Assembly (NCBI RefSeq): GCF_001456935.1
Contig: NZ_KQ758488.1
Location: forward strand, 40,308 to 104,307
Origin: [Bacillus] enclensis
Lineage (GTDB): Bacteria > Bacillota > Bacilli > Bacillales > Bacillaceae_B
Direction: 5' to 3'
DNA: 64,000 nucleotides
The translations under genes and the position numbers were made by a program. The notes under the pieces were generated by a model. The model worked only from the letters and a program-made list of their open reading frames with translations, ran no database searches and was not told where the DNA came from. Below, piece by piece: positions 26,415-37,551 of this stretch (position 1 is its first letter; each line of letters opens with the position of its first letter).

Positions 26415-26427
26415 TATTGTTTAGGGT

Positions 26428-26461
26428 CCAGGTGCGGGGTTGTGCTGCACCTGGTTTTTTT
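26428..26461 (+). terminator. Terminator of the ABC exporter gene
   Basis: CCAGGTGC (26428-26435) pairs with GCACCTGG (26447-26454), followed by TTTTTTT. Confidence 0.9.
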
Positions 26462-26582
26462 GTTGGCCCATGGCGGCTAGATATTGATTGTCGTTAATGA
26501 TATGGTGGTTTTTATTGGATGTGCGTTTTGACAAATGGACCGTGGGCTTGATCTCAGAGGTATCGGCCGTGGTTAAAATCGG

Positions 26583-26677
26583 TTTTGATAATATATTGGG
26601 ATTTTTGATAATAAATGGCCCGTTTTTGATAATATAATTGGATTTTTGATAATAAAGAGGCCGGTTTTGATAATATA
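26583..26677. repeat. Phased TTTTGATAATA array (array 2)
   Basis: Five copies of TTTTGATAATA start at 26583, 26603, 26624, 26644 and 26665, i.e. steps of 20, 21, 20 and 21 bp. Spacers of 9-10 bp differ, with GGC/GGCC recurring. It sits in the 467 bp gap between convergent genes. The plus strand is G/T-rich before the array and C/A-rich after it (26690-26780). No gene is supportable here. Confidence 0.9.
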
Positions 26678-26807
26678 TCAGCTAAAATACCCCCGCCTCT
26701 GGTCAAAAAGCCGAACAGCAGCCCAGAAAACAGGCACTAACAACAAATCCAGCCCCACACCCTTTCAATGACTCAAAAGATTTTTTCAAAAAAAGAATTT
26801 AACAAGC

Positions 26808-26847
26808 TAAAAAAACCAAGCATATGACTCCATGCTTGGTTTTTTGC
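26808..26847 (-). terminator. Terminator of dnaC
   Basis: ACCAAGCAT (26815-26823) pairs with ATGCTTGGT (26832-26840), with T runs on both strands. Confidence 0.9.
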
Positions 26848-26881
26848 TTCTAACTCTATTAATAAAACAGCGGAGGCCGGT

Positions 26882-28246
26882 CTAAGCCCCCGGCGGAACC
26901 CCGGAATCATCAAACCGCCGTTCCAGATTGACGAATTTGTTGTATTCTTTCACGAACGCGAGCGAGACGTTCCCGACCGGGCCGTTACGCTGCTTGGCGA
27001 TGATGATTTCGATGATGTTTTTATTTTCGGCATCATGATCGTAGTAATCTTCACGGTAGAGGAAGGCTACGATATCGGCATCCTGCTCGATACTCCCTGA
27101 TTCACGGATATCGGACATCATCGGACGCTTGTCCTGACGCTGCTCGACTCCACGAGAAAGCTGTGACAGGGCGATGACCGGCACCTCAAGCTCACGGGCG
27201 AGCCCTTTCAATGAACGGGAAATTTCGGAAACCTCCTGCTGACGGTTCTCGCCTCCGCGGCCATTCCCCTGGATCAGCTGCAGGTAGTCGATCAGGATCA
27301 TGCCGAGTCCGTGTTCCTGTGCCAGACGGCGGCATTTGGAACGGATCTCCCCGACTTTTATCCCCGGCGTATCGTCGATATAGATACCGGCATTCGAGAG
27401 GCTTCCCATTGCCATCGTCAGCTTTCTCCAGTCCTCATCGGTCAGGTCACCGGTACGGAGGTTCTGGGCATTGATGTTGCCTTCGGCGCAGAGCATACGC
27501 ATGACGAGCTGCTCCGCTCCCATCTCCAGCGAGAAGATTGCAACGTTTTCCTTCGCCTTTACCGCGACGTTCTGCGCGATGTTCAGGGCGAAGGCGGTTT
27601 TACCCATCGATGGACGGGCGCCGACGATGATCAGGTCGTTTCGCTGGAACCCGGCCGTCATATGATCGAGGTCCGCGAAGCCGGTCGGTATCCCGGTGAC
27701 GTCCCCTTTACGGTTGGTGAGTGTTTCGATATTGTCGTACGTCCGGACAAGCACGTCCTTGATGTTGTGGAAGGCACCGGCATTCTTGCGCTGGGCAACT
27801 TCCATGATGCTTTTTTCCGCTTCCCCGAGGAGGGCATCGACTTCATCCTCTCGGGCATAGCCGTCGGATGCAATGTCGGTCGCCGTGCGGATGAGTCTTC
27901 TCAGCAAGGACTTTTCTTCTACGATTTTCGCGTAGTACTCGATATTGGCAGCAGTCGGTACCGACCCTGCAAGCTCACTCAAATAAGCGACCCCGCCGAC
28001 ATCCTCAAGTTCTTTGGCGGCTGCCAGTTCTTCTGTCACGGTGATGAGGTCGACCGCTTTACCGCCATCCCCGAGCTTCAGCATGACATTGAATATTTTC
28101 TGATGAGAGTGACGATAGAAATCTTCTGGGATCAGTCCTTCAGAAGCCGTCGTCAATGCACTCGGTTCCAGGAAGATGGCACCGAGCACAGCTTGTTCCG
28201 CTTCAATGTTCTGAGGGGGGATCCGTTCTTGCAGCATCTCATTCAT
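26882..28246 (-). CDS. dnaC: Replicative DNA helicase (DnaB family, DnaC in B. subtilis)
   Basis: The 454-residue hexameric helicase unwinds DNA at the fork. The N-terminal primase-interacting domain begins RIPPQNIEAEQAVLGAIF. The RecA-like core has Walker A GARPSMGKTAFALN, Walker B ILIDYLQLI, and the RESGSIEQDADIV segment. GGAGG lies 10 nt before the ATG at 28246. It is downstream of rplI across a terminator and convergent with the ABC gene, as in other Bacilli apart from the inserted transporter. Confidence 0.97.
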   Translation of the reverse strand: MNEMLQERIPPQNIEAEQAVLGAIFLEPSALTTASEGLIPEDFYRHSHQKIFNVMLKLGDGGKAVDLITVTEELAAAKELEDVGGVAYLSELAGSVPTAANIEYYAKIVEEKSLLRRLIRTATDIASDGYAREDEVDALLGEAEKSIMEVAQRKNAGAFHNIKDVLVRTYDNIETLTNRKGDVTGIPTGFADLDHMTAGFQRNDLIIVGARPSMGKTAFALNIAQNVAVKAKENVAIFSLEMGAEQLVMRMLCAEGNINAQNLRTGDLTDEDWRKLTMAMGSLSNAGIYIDDTPGIKVGEIRSKCRRLAQEHGLGMILIDYLQLIQGNGRGGENRQQEVSEISRSLKGLARELEVPVIALSQLSRGVEQRQDKRPMMSDIRESGSIEQDADIVAFLYREDYYDHDAENKNIIEIIIAKQRNGPVGNVSLAFVKEYNKFVNLERRFDDSGVPPGA

Positions 28247-28324
28247 TTATACATTACCTCCATTTCGAAAAACAGGTGGAAGAGCTTTTTATAATAAAAA
28301 CGTTCATTACTTTATTCCTACCGA

Positions 28325-28361
28325 AAAAATGTGACCGGGAGAAAATCCGATCACATTTTTA
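28325..28361. terminator. Terminator between rplI and dnaC
   Basis: AAAAATGTGA and CGG pair with CCG and TCACATTTTT around GAGAAAAT. It ends the yybS-gdpP-rplI transcript and may be bidirectional. Confidence 0.85.
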
Positions 28362-28428
28362 TCAAACTATATTCATTTTATCATGTTTTTCGCTAAATGA
28401 ATTTACCAAATTTCGTATGTTCGGGAAA

Positions 28429-28875
28429 TTATTCTTCGGTTACGTGCACTTTCAGTGTAGCCGTCACGTCTGTATGCAGCTTCACAGGTACATTAGTGAA
28501 GCCCAGTGAACGGATTGCATCGTTCATTTCGATCTTGCGCTTGTCCACTTTGATACCGTGTGCTTTTTTCAGGACATCGGCGATTTGCTTGCTTGTGATT
28601 GAACCGAACAGGCGGCCGCCTTCACCGGACTTCGCTTTCATTTCGACTGTAAGCTCCTCAAGCGTCCCTTTTAGTTTCTTTGCTTCTTCCAGTTCTTCCT
28701 GGGCAAGCTTCTCTTCTTTTTTCTTCTGGCCTTCAAGCTGGCCGACATTGGCGTTTGTCGCCTCTACCGCAAGTCCTTTTTTAAGAAGGAAGTTGTGGGC
28801 GTAACCGTCCGCCACATTTTTCACTTCTCCTTTTTTCCCTTTACCTTTAACATCTTTCAGAAAAATTACTTTCAT
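28429..28875 (-). CDS. rplI: 50S ribosomal protein L9
   Basis: The 148-residue protein begins [20 protein letters not shown], the canonical bL9 start. A long Lys/Glu helix and a C-terminal domain with [17 protein letters not shown] follow. Length matches the family. It overlaps gdpP by 4 bp (ATGA), so they are coupled. Confidence 0.98.
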   Translation of the reverse strand: MKVIFLKDVKGKGKKGEVKNVADGYAHNFLLKKGLAVEATNANVGQLEGQKKKEEKLAQEELEEAKKLKGTLEELTVEMKAKSGEGGRLFGSITSKQIADVLKKAHGIKVDKRKIEMNDAIRSLGFTNVPVKLHTDVTATLKVHVTEE

Positions 28876-30845
28876 GTCTCTTTTCTCCCTTCGAAATATT
28901 CATCTAGTGCTTCTTTTAACTGTTGTTCCGCTTCCCCAACAGATATTTCTTTTAATTGAGTGGCAGCATTCGTCAGATGTCCGCCGCCGTTCAGGTTTTC
29001 CATGATGATCTGGACGTTCACATCCCCGAGGGAACGTGCGCTGATCCCGACCGTTTCCGGATCCCTTTTTGAAATGACAAAGGAAGCAACGACCTCATCC
29101 ATTGTGAGGAGTGTATCTGCCGCCTGGGCGATAAGGACGGAATCATAGATGACATCCTCGGATGCCTTCGCAATCGCCACGCCTTTATGATGGAACTCGA
29201 CCGACTCGATCAGGCGTGCCCGTTTGATATAGGTCTCGACGTCCTCTTTTAAAAACTTCTGGACGAGGACGGTGTCCGCACCCTGTGCCCTTAAGTAGGA
29301 AGCCGCGTCGAAAGTCCTTGATCCCGTTCGGAGCGTGAAGCTTTTCGTGTCGACGATGATGCCGGCAAGAAGGGACGTGGCTTCAAGCATCGAGATCTTC
29401 TCGTGCTTCGGCTGATATTCAAGGAGCTCGGTCACAAGCTCCGCAGTCGAGGAAGCATAAGGTTCCATATAGACGAGCAGCGGATTCTTGATGAAATCCT
29501 CGCCGCGTCTGTGATGGTCGATGACGACGACCTTATCGATTTTATTCAACAATTTTTCTTCGATGACAAGCGACGGCTTATGCGTGTCGACGACGACGAG
29601 CAATGTATCATCCGTCGCCATTTCAAGCGCTTCTTCCGGTGTGATGAAGCGTGAGTACAGATCGGAATTATTCTTGATTTCCCTCATCATCCGTTTGACT
29701 CCATTGTCGATTTCATTGAAGTTCAGGACGACATACCCTTCGCGCTGGTTCATCTGGGCGACCTTGCGAATCCCGATCGCTGCTCCGATCGCATCCATAT
29801 CAGGGTGCCTGTGCCCCATGATGATGACTTTATCGCTTTCGATCATCGTTTCACGCAGTGCATGCGAGATGACGCGGGCACGCACCCTTGTGCGTTTTTC
29901 CATCGGGTTCGTCTTGCCCCCGTAGAATTTGACCTTTCCGTTCGTCTGCTTGATGGCGACCTGATCGCCTCCGCGGCCAAGGGCAAGATCGAGGCTTGAC
30001 TGGGCAAGCGTCCCCAGTTCAGGAAGGGAAGGCACCCCGGTGCCGACCCCGATGCTCAAAGTAAGCGGGACATTTTGTTTCGATGTCGTTTCGCGGACAT
30101 CATCGAGAATCCCGAACTTTTCTTTTTCCAGAACCTGAAGGATCTTTTCATTGATGACCGCAACAAAACGCTCGGAAGAAACACGCTTTAAGAAAACGCC
30201 GTACTCTTTTGCCCATTTATTTAAGATGGAGGTCACCAGGCTGTTCAGGCTGCTGCGGGTCTGGTCATCCATCCCCTGTGTCAATTCATCATAGTTATCA
30301 AGGAAGATGATTGCAATATTAGTCCGTTCTTCATGGAATTGCTTCTCGATTTCCTTTTGCTCGGTGACATCAAAGAAGTAAAGAAGCTTTTCTTTCAGCT
30401 TCAATATGACATGATATTTCCGTTCATTCAGCGTAATGATCTCCGAGTCCACTTCCTGCTTGATGAGCGGCACAAGATTCTCGGCCACGTCATAGAGCGA
30501 GCGGCCCACGACGGTATCCTCATTAAAGCAAGATGCAAGGAATGGGTTTGTCCATTCGATGTAGTACTCATCGTTGATCAGCATGATCCCGATCGGCATT
30601 TCCATCAATGCCTCTTCACCGACACGCTTCACCCGGTAGGATAGGGTGGAGATATATTCTTCCGTCTCCTCATGGGACCTTTTTTCAAAATAAAAGGCGA
30701 GGAAAAACGCGCATCCAAAGACGATCAACCCGATTAACGAAATAATCCATTTGTAAAAAGCGACCGCTACTAACAAGAGAGCTGCTAATATAGCTAGACC
30801 GTACAATGGGTAACGGATCATTCGCTTATTAAAATAAGATGGCAT
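28872..30845 (-). CDS. gdpP: GdpP (YybT) cyclic-di-AMP phosphodiesterase
   Basis: The 657-residue membrane enzyme has two N-terminal helices (residues 12-52), a PAS domain, a degenerate GGDEF domain (residues about 175-300) and a DHH/DHHA1 phosphodiesterase. The catalytic motifs are [20 protein letters not shown] and [11 protein letters not shown], with [10 protein letters not shown] in DHHA1. It hydrolyses c-di-AMP to pApA and so affects potassium balance, wall stress and beta-lactam tolerance. It lies in the order yybS-gdpP-rplI, 32 bp after yybS. Confidence 0.96.
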   Translation of the reverse strand: MPSYFNKRMIRYPLYGLAILAALLLVAVAFYKWIISLIGLIVFGCAFFLAFYFEKRSHEETEEYISTLSYRVKRVGEEALMEMPIGIMLINDEYYIEWTNPFLASCFNEDTVVGRSLYDVAENLVPLIKQEVDSEIITLNERKYHVILKLKEKLLYFFDVTEQKEIEKQFHEERTNIAIIFLDNYDELTQGMDDQTRSSLNSLVTSILNKWAKEYGVFLKRVSSERFVAVINEKILQVLEKEKFGILDDVRETTSKQNVPLTLSIGVGTGVPSLPELGTLAQSSLDLALGRGGDQVAIKQTNGKVKFYGGKTNPMEKRTRVRARVISHALRETMIESDKVIIMGHRHPDMDAIGAAIGIRKVAQMNQREGYVVLNFNEIDNGVKRMMREIKNNSDLYSRFITPEEALEMATDDTLLVVVDTHKPSLVIEEKLLNKIDKVVVIDHHRRGEDFIKNPLLVYMEPYASSTAELVTELLEYQPKHEKISMLEATSLLAGIIVDTKSFTLRTGSRTFDAASYLRAQGADTVLVQKFLKEDVETYIKRARLIESVEFHHKGVAIAKASEDVIYDSVLIAQAADTLLTMDEVVASFVISKRDPETVGISARSLGDVNVQIIMENLNGGGHLTNAATQLKEISVGEAEQQLKEALDEYFEGRKET

Positions 30846-30877
30846 GATTTCAGCTCCTGGAACTTAAATTATATATT

Positions 30878-31801
30878 TTATGACTTACGCTGCAGTCGTT
30901 CTCTCAGATTGAATCCTAAGTCAATTATACCTAAAATTCTCACGATATAAAGGAGTGGGAACGAAATGATTGTAATTCCTACCAAAATCCCCTTCGACCA
31001 GCCCTTGTAATGGGCGAAGAAATAAAGGAATGACAGGCCCTGCACAGCCATCAGTGTCTGCAGGACATAAAGCACATTCAAGATTGCCGTATACAAATAG
31101 GTGCCTTCTTCGGGCTGGGCGATCATCGATACGACCAGGACGAGCAGATAGTACCACAGGATGCTTTTAGGCAGCATCCATTCCCTGAACGGCTTGAAGA
31201 CCGGTACCGGGATACCCAGCCTTTTCAAGATTGGGAAGTTAATCACGATGATCAGGAGGGCACCGATCGCTGCCATTCCCAGGAATAGAGCGGGCATCAG
31301 TGTCTGGATCAACTGGATGGAACTGTTCAGGCTCTCGATAATCCTCTGATCCTGCTCCTGCCCCACCTGTTCGAGCAATGAATAATATGTAGTTTTAGAC
31401 TCTTTCAAACTGTCTTCCACAATATTTATATTGAAAAAAGCAATCGATAAAACAAAACCGATGACGATATTGATCAATAATATGAACGTGGATGACAAGA
31501 ATATTCTTAGTTTATCCCATTTGTTCCTGATCCCCCAGCCCATCACAAGAGCCAATGATCCGAATGCCAGTCCTAGCGGAAGCGCGACCGGTCCCCCGAC
31601 TAAAAAGCTGAGCAGCATCGCCCCCAAGAGGACATAAAGGGAATTCGCGAATGAATGGCTTGCACTGAAAAAGATCAGCGGCAGCGGCAAAACGAAAAAT
31701 GCCACCGTTCCGAGGAAAGGCACGTACAGCACCATAAGTAATAAAACGGTGAAGATGGCGAGCATTAATGCCCCTTGCGTTATAACACGAGTATTTTTCA
31801 A
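30878..31801 (-). CDS. yybS: YybS, DUF2232 membrane protein
   Basis: The 307-residue protein has about eight hydrophobic segments, starting with GALMLAIFTVLLLMVLYVPF, in the pattern of DUF2232 membrane proteins related to ECF S-components. It is the first gene of the conserved yybS-gdpP-rplI operon. Transport substrate or function is unknown. The 211 bp between it and the MCP gene (31802-32012) holds its promoter and nothing else I can name. Confidence 0.9.
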   Translation of the reverse strand: MKNTRVITQGALMLAIFTVLLLMVLYVPFLGTVAFFVLPLPLIFFSASHSFANSLYVLLGAMLLSFLVGGPVALPLGLAFGSLALVMGWGIRNKWDKLRIFLSSTFILLINIVIGFVLSIAFFNINIVEDSLKESKTTYYSLLEQVGQEQDQRIIESLNSSIQLIQTLMPALFLGMAAIGALLIIVINFPILKRLGIPVPVFKPFREWMLPKSILWYYLLVLVVSMIAQPEEGTYLYTAILNVLYVLQTLMAVQGLSFLYFFAHYKGWSKGILVGITIISFPLLYIVRILGIIDLGFNLRERLQRKS

Positions 31802-32012
31802 CAGCTAACTCTCCCAACATTATTTTCAAACGAAACATCCATAACAGAATAATCATATCAATTTTACCGATGAATTTCATCTGACGGGCATTTGTTAAGT
31901 CGTAAAAAAGATGCCCCCGCATGACATCCTTCTTTTTCCTTAGTATATACTCCCTTAGCACAAGAGTATTCCTGAGGCAATAAGTTGGATGATGCTGAGG
32001 CACCTGCCTGTA

Positions 32013-34079
32013 TTATTGAATTTTAAACTTCTGAATGGAATCCTGCAGTTCCTGACTGAGATCTGTCAGGTGTTCCGCTGCTTCTGTAACAGAGTGGATG
32101 GCCCTCAGTTGTTCCTCTGAGGAAGCATTCATCTCTTCACAGGAAGCCGCTGTCTGCTCTGCCGTGGCCGCCATCAGCTGGATGACATTGACGACTTCAT
32201 CTTTATCCAGGTTGATCTGGCCAACCTGCTTGTACATCTGTTCAATCTCGGTCTGCATCGTTTTCATCAGAGCGGACGTTTGATCGAAGACATCGTTTGT
32301 TTTCTGGATGACCCCGAACTGGACCTCGAAGGTTTCCTTTGTCTTCGCCATCTCATCGACCGCCTGATTCGACCCCTGCTGTATTTCGCTGATTGTGCCT
32401 TTTACCTGCTCGGTTGCCTGAACCGACTGATCGGCAAGCTTCCTCACTTCGTCGGCAACGACCGCAAATCCTTTCCCGTGCTCGCCTGCCCTTGCCGCTT
32501 CAATGCTCGCATTCAGGGCAAGAAGATTTGTCTGTGCGGATATATCGGTGATCGTCTCCATGACGGATTCAATCGTCTTCACTTTGGATTCAAGGCTTAT
32601 GATGACTTTTTCCATAGAAGAGATATATTCTTTGGAAGAATGATAGGCTCCGATCAGTTCTTCCACCTGATCCATCCCGATCCTGTTCATTTCATCCGCT
32701 TTACCGGCCATTTCAGCCATGATTTTAGAGTTGTCATACACTTCATTGATGCGAGTCCCGAGAAGCTCGGACTTCTGATGTGCGCTCTCGGAATCGGCCG
32801 CAGACTGGGATGCACCGTGTGCGATTTCACTCACGACCGTTGCCATTTCCTCGCTTGACGCATTGGTTTCTTCCGATACCGCACTCAAGCTTTCAGCCGA
32901 CTGGCGGACGTTCATGACCGACGCCTGGACGACTTTGATCGTATCTCTCATACTCGAAATCATCTTATTCAGATCAGCCGCAAGAAGACCTGTTTCATCT
33001 TTAGAATGGATCGACGACTGAATGGACAGATCCCCGGTGGCAACCTCCGTCACCGTCTTCTGCAACGCTTTGATCGGCTTGGTCATCTTGTCTGAGACAA
33101 ATACGACCATGATCAGCATGACAACAAGTGCCGCCAGCCCGGTGATGAGCAATAGGCGGTCAATTTCCTTCGATGACTCTAAAAGAGCATCCTTCTCATA
33201 AGCGGATCCGACCTTCCAATTCGTCTTCGGAACCGTATTGTAGACGAGCACCTTCTTCTCGCCGTCCAATTCATAGTGAATCGTACCCTGCTTGTTTTCA
33301 GACTCGAGCATCTCTTTAATGAATGGGCGGTCAGATAGATTTTCCCCGCGCAATGTAGGATGGACAATCGCTGTTCCGTCGAGTCCAAATAGGAACGGGT
33401 AACCTTCATAGCCAAGTTCCATATCGGACACACGATCCGTCAGTTTCGTCAGATTCACATCGACACCAATGACACCGATGATTTGGTTATCCGACACAAC
33501 CGCCTTCGATGCCGTGATGATATACTCTTCCGTTGCCGTATCGATATAAGGCTCACTCCACACAACGCCGGATTTCGCTTCCACAGCATCCATATACCAG
33601 TCACGGCTCGTCGGATCGAAATCATCCGGCAGATCGACAGCAGGTACGATTTTAAGCTGCTTGGTCGGGGATGCGATATAAACCGACGTCGCCTCCTGGT
33701 ACAAGCTCAGATAATTGTTAAAATCCGACTGGATATCTGCATACAGTTCCGTATCCTGGGCAGCATCCACCTCGGGATCAATCTGCGCCTTCGAGTAATT
33801 CTTCAATACATTCGAAACCGAATACTGGTTCAGGCTCTTCTCATACTGTTCAAGGAACAGCTGCACCGAGCTATTCAGCTCCTTCACGACTCCCTGCGTC
33901 TGCCCAATCACCTGATCCTCCGTCTTCATCCGCGTCTGCCAGCTCGTAATCGCTATGATCGCGACCAGCGATGTAATGAACAAGACAGAGAAGACCATGA
34001 TGAGTTTCGCCCTTATGGAGGACAGCTTCAGTGAGTCTTTATTTTGTTGTCTCTTTTTCTTTTGTTTCTTTTTTTCCAC
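32013..34079 (-). CDS. Methyl-accepting chemotaxis protein, dCache type
   Basis: The 688-residue receptor has TM1 near residues 30-50 and TM2 near 310-330. Between them is a large dCache-type extracytoplasmic sensor ([31 protein letters not shown]). HAMP ([22 protein letters not shown]) and a long coiled-coil signalling domain with the hairpin tip [21 protein letters not shown] follow. It should sense small molecules such as amino acids and signal to CheA. It is a stand-alone gene inserted between yybS and rpsR compared with B. subtilis. Confidence 0.93.
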   Translation of the reverse strand: MEKKKQKKKRQQNKDSLKLSSIRAKLIMVFSVLFITSLVAIIAITSWQTRMKTEDQVIGQTQGVVKELNSSVQLFLEQYEKSLNQYSVSNVLKNYSKAQIDPEVDAAQDTELYADIQSDFNNYLSLYQEATSVYIASPTKQLKIVPAVDLPDDFDPTSRDWYMDAVEAKSGVVWSEPYIDTATEEYIITASKAVVSDNQIIGVIGVDVNLTKLTDRVSDMELGYEGYPFLFGLDGTAIVHPTLRGENLSDRPFIKEMLESENKQGTIHYELDGEKKVLVYNTVPKTNWKVGSAYEKDALLESSKEIDRLLLITGLAALVVMLIMVVFVSDKMTKPIKALQKTVTEVATGDLSIQSSIHSKDETGLLAADLNKMISSMRDTIKVVQASVMNVRQSAESLSAVSEETNASSEEMATVVSEIAHGASQSAADSESAHQKSELLGTRINEVYDNSKIMAEMAGKADEMNRIGMDQVEELIGAYHSSKEYISSMEKVIISLESKVKTIESVMETITDISAQTNLLALNASIEAARAGEHGKGFAVVADEVRKLADQSVQATEQVKGTISEIQQGSNQAVDEMAKTKETFEVQFGVIQKTNDVFDQTSALMKTMQTEIEQMYKQVGQINLDKDEVVNVIQLMAATAEQTAASCEEMNASSEEQLRAIHSVTEAAEHLTDLSQELQDSIQKFKIQ

Positions 34080-34134
34080 TCGTCTTCCCCCTAAATCCCT
34101 ATAAGTCTCTCCTGTTGTTTATCGACAGGATTCG

Positions 34135-34315
34135 TCAAGGTTTAACAGGGGGTGGGGATTTTGGTGGATTGGTTTTTTGCTGGAAATTAGGGAGTGGGGG
34201 ATGTTTTTTTCCTGGAATGTGGGGTGAGGATGGGATCGAGATTGGGTTCGCTGGCTGCTTGGTGTTGAAGTTGGATCTGAGGATGGGGGAGGTTGGGACT
34301 TGATTGGGGGAAAAC
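34135..34315. other. Strongly G/T-rich non-coding block before array 3
   Basis: Between the MCP gene and array 3 the plus strand is dominated by G and T, with runs such as GGGGGTGGGGATTTTGG and few C. No gene signal is present, and the short frames across it are compositional artefacts. A matching skew occurs beside other arrays. Confidence 0.6.
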
Positions 34316-34319
34316 CGGT

Positions 34320-34412
34320 TTTTGATAATAAAATTGGATTTTTGATAATATAATGGCTGTTTTTGATAATATTTTGGTTTTTGATAATATAATGGCTGTT
34401 TTTGATAATATA
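34320..34412. repeat. Phased TTTTGATAATA array (array 3)
   Basis: Five copies of TTTTGATAATA start at 34320, 34340, 34361, 34379 and 34400, in steps of 20, 21, 18 and 21 bp. Two spacers share the sequence ATGGCTG. It lies in the 485 bp gap between rpsR and the MCP gene, which holds no gene. Confidence 0.9.
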
Positions 34413-34515
34413 TCATTCGGAGCGCTCTAAATAGCTGCCCTTTTCAACGAAATAACAACTATTTTCATCATTTAAAAAAGTTTTTGACAAATCACACCGC
34501 TTTTTCAACATAAAA

Positions 34516-34556
34516 ACACAAAAAAACAGCAGGAACAATCGTCCCAGCTGTTTTAT
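34516..34556 (-). terminator. Terminator of the rpsF-ssb-rpsR operon
   Basis: AACAGC (34525-34530) pairs with GCTGTT (34547-34552), with additional inner pairing and a T run on the minus strand. Confidence 0.75.
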
Positions 34557-34564
34557 CCGTTCAA

Positions 34565-34813
<249 letters not shown>

Positions 34814-34843
34814 CTATCATTTTAAATTATTCGTATCGTTCGT

Positions 34844-35365
34844 TTAGAATGGCAGATCATCATCAGAAATGTCGATCGGCTGACCGTCATTTGCAAATGG
34901 ATCCTCATCTACACGTGTGTAGTTATTATTGTTGTTGTTGTTATTGTTGCGCTGTTGATTCTGATTCTGACTATAAGGATTTCCCTGGTCACGCTGACCT
35001 CCACCCGAATAGCCCGGACTTCCTCCACGATCGCCTTGGTTCGCATTTCGCGGTTCCAAGAATTGAACACTTTCCGCCACAACTTCCGTCATGAACACAC
35101 GGCGTCCATCTTGTCCTTCGAAATTACGAGTCTGGATGCGACCGTCAACGCCAGCTAAGCTGCCTTTTTTAAGAAAGTTTGCTACATTCTCTGCAGGGCG
35201 ACGCCATACAACACAATTAATAAAATCTGCTTCACGTTCTCCTGATTGATTCGTAAAACTACGATTCACGGCAAGTGTGAACGATGCAACAGCCACTCCA
35301 TTCGGAGTGTATTTTAATTCAGGGTCTTTGGTTAAACGCCCTACTAATACAACTCGGTTCATCAT
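34844..35365 (-). CDS. ssb: Single-stranded DNA-binding protein SsbA
   Basis: I start at the ATG at 35365 ([19 protein letters not shown]), 9 nt after AAGGGG, because 15 extra upstream residues do not resemble Ssb. This gives 173 residues: an OB fold to about residue 110, a Gly/Gln/Asn-rich linker with a poly-Asn run, and the acidic tail DISDDDLPF that recruits partner proteins. It lies between rpsF and rpsR as in other Bacilli. Confidence 0.97.
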   Translation of the reverse strand: MMNRVVLVGRLTKDPELKYTPNGVAVASFTLAVNRSFTNQSGEREADFINCVVWRRPAENVANFLKKGSLAGVDGRIQTRNFEGQDGRRVFMTEVVAESVQFLEPRNANQGDRGGSPGYSGGGQRDQGNPYSQNQNQQRNNNNNNNNNYTRVDEDPFANDGQPIDISDDDLPF

Positions 35366-35393
35366 CAGAATCAACCCCTTCCTTCCAGAATCC

Positions 35394-35409
35394 TGTTTCA
35401 TATGAAACA
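35394..35409. other. Near-parS palindrome between rpsF and ssb
   Basis: TGTTTCATATGAAACA is a perfect palindrome that matches parS except for the central CG changed to TA-containing bases. The centre is usually important for ParB binding, so it is probably weak or inactive. Confidence 0.4.
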
Positions 35410-35441
35410 TTCACAGAAGTATATCTTAAAAAACGTTCGGA

Positions 35442-35729
35442 TTATTCTTCGTCTTTAACAACGATATGACGGATAATGTCGTCACTGATCTTAGCCAAAC
35501 GATCGAATTCGTTTACAGCTTCAGTGTTAGCGTTCATCTTCACTAGTTGGTAGAAACCATCACGGAAATCGTTGATTTCATACGCTAAACGACGTTTACC
35601 CCAATCTTTTGACTCGATGATCTCCGCACCGTTAGTTGTTAGAACGTTATCGAAACGCTCAACTACTGCTTTCTTTGACTCATCGTCAATGTTTGGGCGG
35701 ACAATGTACATTAGTTCGTACTTTCTCAT
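35442..35729 (-). CDS. rpsF: 30S ribosomal protein S6
   Basis: The start is the ATG at 35729 ([15 protein letters not shown]), 9 nt after GGAGGTG. The longer frame reads through the 5' leader. The 95-residue bS6 pairs with S18. It is the first gene of the rpsF-ssb-rpsR operon, with a clear promoter and a structured leader upstream. Confidence 0.97.
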   Translation of the reverse strand: MRKYELMYIVRPNIDDESKKAVVERFDNVLTTNGAEIIESKDWGKRRLAYEINDFRDGFYQLVKMNANTEAVNEFDRLAKISDDIIRHIVVKDEE

Positions 35730-35744
35730 CTGAATGTCACCTCC

Positions 35745-35841
35745 TCGTGGACTATGCGGTCCTTTCATTACGAAAGGACAAGGAGCAATGCGTTCATTAC
35801 TCACGAAATAAAATTATAGCACAGCTTTTCTAGTATTGCAA
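35745..35841 (-). promoter_or_regulatory. rpsF promoter and leader (possible S6:S18-binding leader)
   Basis: The minus strand has TTGCAA (35836-35841), 17 nt and TATAAT (35813-35818). The transcribed leader contains a hairpin TCCTTTCGTAATGAAAGGA followed by CCGC shortly before the ribosome site. Bacterial rpsF leaders often fold into an S6:S18-binding autoregulatory RNA with a CCG element. This one fits loosely, and I have not modelled the fold. Confidence 0.65.
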
Positions 35842-35969
35842 TATATCGTAGAAAAACTGATAGATTTTATAGGGAGGCGGTTTTGAATTTTTGTGAGAGA
35901 TTTTGCTTTCCGTGGGGGAAGATCTTTCGGTAGTGATGCGGAGGCGTGATTCACGCTGCGGAGGCGGAA

Positions 35970-36145
35970 TTTCGATAAAACTCGGCGTCCTTTGATAATA
36001 AAATTTCATTCTCAATAATAAAACGTTAATCGTGATCGTTTTGAAGCCTTGCTGATAATAGAAAAAGAGGATTCGATAATAAATCCTTAAAATTTGAAAA
36101 TAAATGTTTGAATTTCGATAATAAACTTTCCGTTTTCGATAATAA
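35970..36145. repeat. Phased GATAATA array, nine units (array 4)
   Basis: The G of the GATAATA core (or its degenerate forms) falls at 35974, 35994, 36014, 36034, 36054, 36075, 36096, 36117 and 36138, giving steps of 20, 20, 20, 20, 21, 21, 21 and 21 bp. Perfect or near-perfect cores are at 35994, 36054, 36075, 36117 and 36138. The others are degenerate (GATAAAA, AATAATA, GATCGTT, GAAAATA). It lies in the 605 bp gap between ychF and the rpsF promoter, which holds no gene. Confidence 0.9.
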
Positions 36146-36295
36146 GACAAGTTGCATAGCAGTCAGACTGCTTCAATTCACTAAAAAACACTTCCACCCA
36201 GCTATTTTCGTTAATTTTTTTATGCAGATTGCCTGAATCTAAATGCTTTTTTACCAAAAACGATCAAACTTCTGCTCAAAACTTGAAAAAAGCAT

Positions 36296-36324
36296 AAAAA
36301 AGACCGGAGTCGCCCCCGGCCTTT
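36296..36324 (-). terminator. Terminator of ychF
   Basis: On the minus strand GGCCGG pairs with CCGGTC around a G/C-rich loop, followed by TTTTTT, 11 bp after the ychF stop. Confidence 0.85.
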
Positions 36325-36334
36325 CAACAATCTC

Positions 36335-37435
36335 TTACACATTAAAACGGAAGTGGATAACGTCTCCGTCTTTTACTAGATATTCTTTCCCTTCAAGGCG
36401 GACTTTACCGGCTTCCTTGGCTGCTCCCATTGTTCCTGCTTCAACCAGGTCAGCATAGGAGACGGTTTCGGCGCGGATGAAGCCTCTTTCGAAGTCGGAG
36501 TGGATGACTCCGGCACATTGAGGGGCTTTCATGCCTTCGCGGAATGTCCAAGCGCGGACTTCCTGTACACCTGCCGTGAAATAAGTAGCAAGGCCAAGAA
36601 GCGAATAAGTTGCACGGATCAGCTGATCAAGGCCGGATTCTTCGATTCCTAGCTCCTGAAGGAACATCGCTTTCTCTTCATCATCAAGTTCAGCGATCTC
36701 AGACTCGATTTTTGCACAGACAACGATAACTTCTGCGTTGTCTTCTTTCGCAAATTCGCGGACCTTTTGCACGTATTCATTATCTGATGGATCTGCGATT
36801 TCATCTTCGCTTACATTCGCTACATACAATACCGGCTTTGAAGTCAGAAGGTGAAGCTGCTTCACAAGCTTCATCTGCTCTTCTGAGAATTCAACCGTAC
36901 GTGCCGGCTGTTCCGCTTCAAGAACTTCTTTCAGCTTCACAAGGATATCATGCTCGAATACCGCTTCTTTATCTTTTTGCTTGGCCATCTTCTGGACGCG
37001 CGCAAGACGCTTGTCAACTGTTTCAAGATCGGCAAGGATCAATTCAAGATTGATGACTTCGATATCAGCGATTGGATCCACTTTACCGGAAACGTGCGTG
37101 ATGTTGTCATCGGCAAAACAGCGGACAACCTGACAGATTGCGTCAACCTGGCGAATATGGGATAAGAATTTGTTTCCAAGTCCTTCCCCTTTACTCGCTC
37201 CTTTTACGATTCCCGCGATATCGGTGAATTCAAAAGCAGTAGGAACGGTCTTCTTCGGCTGAACAAGCTCAGTCAATTTATCGAGACGGTGATCGGGCAC
37301 CTCTACAATTCCCACGTTTGGATCGATTGTACAGAAAGGATAGTTAGCAGATTCTGCGCCTGCTTTTGTGATTGCGTTAAAAAGTGTTGATTTACCTACA
37401 TTCGGCAGCCCAACAATACCAGCTGTTAAAGCCAT
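36335..37435 (-). CDS. ychF: YchF (YyaF) Obg-family ATPase/GTPase
   Basis: The start is the ATG at 37435 ([17 protein letters not shown]), 8 nt after GGAG, giving 366 residues, the family length. The earlier GTG overlaps the ribosome site. The P-loop GLPNVGKST, switch [17 protein letters not shown] and C-terminal TGS domain ([29 protein letters not shown]) are clear. YchF binds ATP and ribosomes and takes part in translation and stress control. Confidence 0.97.
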   Translation of the reverse strand: MALTAGIVGLPNVGKSTLFNAITKAGAESANYPFCTIDPNVGIVEVPDHRLDKLTELVQPKKTVPTAFEFTDIAGIVKGASKGEGLGNKFLSHIRQVDAICQVVRCFADDNITHVSGKVDPIADIEVINLELILADLETVDKRLARVQKMAKQKDKEAVFEHDILVKLKEVLEAEQPARTVEFSEEQMKLVKQLHLLTSKPVLYVANVSEDEIADPSDNEYVQKVREFAKEDNAEVIVVCAKIESEIAELDDEEKAMFLQELGIEESGLDQLIRATYSLLGLATYFTAGVQEVRAWTFREGMKAPQCAGVIHSDFERGFIRAETVSYADLVEAGTMGAAKEAGKVRLEGKEYLVKDGDVIHFRFNV

Positions 37436-37551
37436 TTCGGTCACTCCTCTTATTGTTCTTATCTATGAAAAAATCGTGATTGATGTTAACTCTTCCAAAT
37501 GGTCGAACCCTTCACAATTATAGAGATAATAGGAGGAAAAGACAAGTAGGC

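Noticed and set aside
27311..28294. 327-residue frame antisense to dnaC
   Set aside because: It lies wholly over the conserved helicase on the other strand and shows no family features. It is a codon-usage shadow.
34135..34416. Reading frame encoding repeated YYQK peptides
   Set aside because: It is a translation of the phased TTTTGATAATA array and the skewed block before it, with no ribosome site or conserved protein.
35830..36150. 106-residue frame across array 4 (YYRKRKVYY)
   Set aside because: Same artefact: it translates the periodic array and the rpsF promoter region.
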